Assembly (NCBI GenBank): GCA_030428745.1
Contig: JAUIEG010000169.1
Location: 1 to 6,236, forward strand
DNA length: 6,236 nt
Source of the DNA: Alphaproteobacteria bacterium
GTDB lineage: Bacteria; Pseudomonadota; Alphaproteobacteria; Caulobacterales; Parvularculaceae
Reading direction: 5' to 3'
Shown here: in pieces, positions 5,830 to 6,236 of the stretch
How positions within the stretch are numbered: position 1 is the stretch's first letter
Layout of the letters: the number at the start of each line of letters is the position of its first letter
Position numbers and translations under genes: made by a program
Notes under the pieces: model-generated
Seen by the model: the letters and a program-made list of their open reading frames with translations, nothing else
Database searches by the model: none
Told to the model about the DNA's origin: nothing

Positions 5830-5857
5830 GGCGAGCGTTACGCGCTAATCGCCTTTT
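5828..5857 (+). terminator. Candidate terminator at the convergent head-GIN / alaS junction
   Basis: AAGGCGA (5828-5834) pairs with TCGCCTT (5849-5855), and the 3' arm runs into a TTTT stretch (5854-5857). The loop can form an inner GCG-TTA-CGC stem. The 5' arm begins inside the stop codon of paralog 2, and the alaS stop codon (5838-5840) lies in the loop. The T-run is short, so termination may be partial. In the minus direction no T-run follows. Confidence 0.45.
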
Positions 5858-6236
5858 CGATCGCCGTAATGGCGGCGCCTGCAAGGGCGCCGTCGGGGCC
5901 GCCAGCCTGCGCCATATCCGGACGCCCCCCGCCGCCTTTGCCGCCCATCGCCTCGGCGCCGGCGCGCACAAGATCAACCGCCGAGAGCCGCTCTTTCAGA
6001 TCATCCGTGACGCCCACGGCGAGCGCCGCCTTGCCGTCATTGACCCCAACAAAGGCGGCGACGCCCGAACCGATTTTCTGTTTCGCCTGATCGACAAGAC
6101 CGCGCAGGTCTTTCGCCGCGACACCGTCAAGGACACGCCCGATAAACTTGACGCCGCCAATGTCGGCGACCTCGTCTTCAGCCGCAGCGCCGGAAGCGCC
6201 GCCGCCTAAAGCCAATTGCTTTTTCGCCTCGGCGAG
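5838..6236 (-). CDS. alaS: Alanyl-tRNA synthetase, C-terminal 132 residues (N-terminus outside window)
   Basis: The minus-strand frame is open to the right edge and ends at 5838. It encodes the C-terminal C-Ala/DHHA1 region of AlaS, the cytosolic enzyme that charges tRNA-Ala. Visible features are a short coiled-coil remnant (LAEAKKQLAL), then GGVKFIGRVLDGV and KDLRGLVDQAKQKIGSGVAAFVG as in the DHHA1 fold. The signature GGKGGGGRPDMAQAGG follows (residues 98-113 of this fragment), then an ending of the usual type (ALAGAAITAIEKAISA). The aminoacylation and editing domains lie outside the window. The glycine-rich signature and C-terminal length are intact. It converges on the head-GIN pair, nine bases from the paralog 2 stop. 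Confidence 0.96.
   Translation of the reverse strand, partial: LAEAKKQLALGGGASGAAAEDEVADIGGVKFIGRVLDGVAAKDLRGLVDQAKQKIGSGVAAFVGVNDGKAALAVGVTDDLKERLSAVDLVRAGAEAMGGKGGGGRPDMAQAGGPDGALAGAAITAIEKAISA

Overview
The window is GC-rich and densely coded. Codon use and protein sequences point to an alphaproteobacterium; a marine Caulobacterales/Parvularculales-type organism is my guess, not something the sequence proves. It holds seven protein genes, two of them cut by the window edges. I found no tRNA, rRNA, insertion sequence or CRISPR array.

Left part (1-2944), all on the minus strand. Read in transcription order it holds a TrmJ-like tRNA 2'-O-methyltransferase (2944 to 2135), a short 2OG-Fe(II) oxygenase-like protein of the PF13759/TIGR02466 type (2034 to 1345), and a lipoprotein-type amidohydrolase of the N-acyl-D-amino-acid deacylase family that runs off the left edge (1278 to 1). 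The gaps are 100 and 66 bases with no strong terminator, so co-transcription is possible. The amidohydrolase lacks the usual N-terminal HxH and Cys metal ligands but keeps the two later histidines.

Middle (2945-4463). A 144-base divergent spacer with a perfect 7-bp hairpin leads to icd, a complete 404-residue NADP-dependent isocitrate dehydrogenase of the eukaryote-like homodimeric type. The 160-base spacer after icd contains a 9-bp hairpin and a second GC-rich inverted repeat.

Right part (4464-6236). Two adjacent plus-strand genes encode secreted paralogs of the DUF2807 / head-GIN beta-helix family (218 and 215 residues). Each carries six SSG turns with the same spacing series (20, 19, 20, 18, 19 residues). 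The residue two after each SSG is Asp in all six turns of the second protein, but His, Phe, Asn, His, His, Arg in the first. They face the 3' end of alaS (alanyl-tRNA synthetase, minus strand, partial), and a hairpin with a short T-run covers the convergent junction.

The housekeeping genes (trmJ, icd, alaS) are ordinary. The least explained part of the window is the pair of matched but oppositely decorated beta-helix proteins between icd and alaS; a heteromeric envelope or adhesin-like assembly is an inference to be tested.
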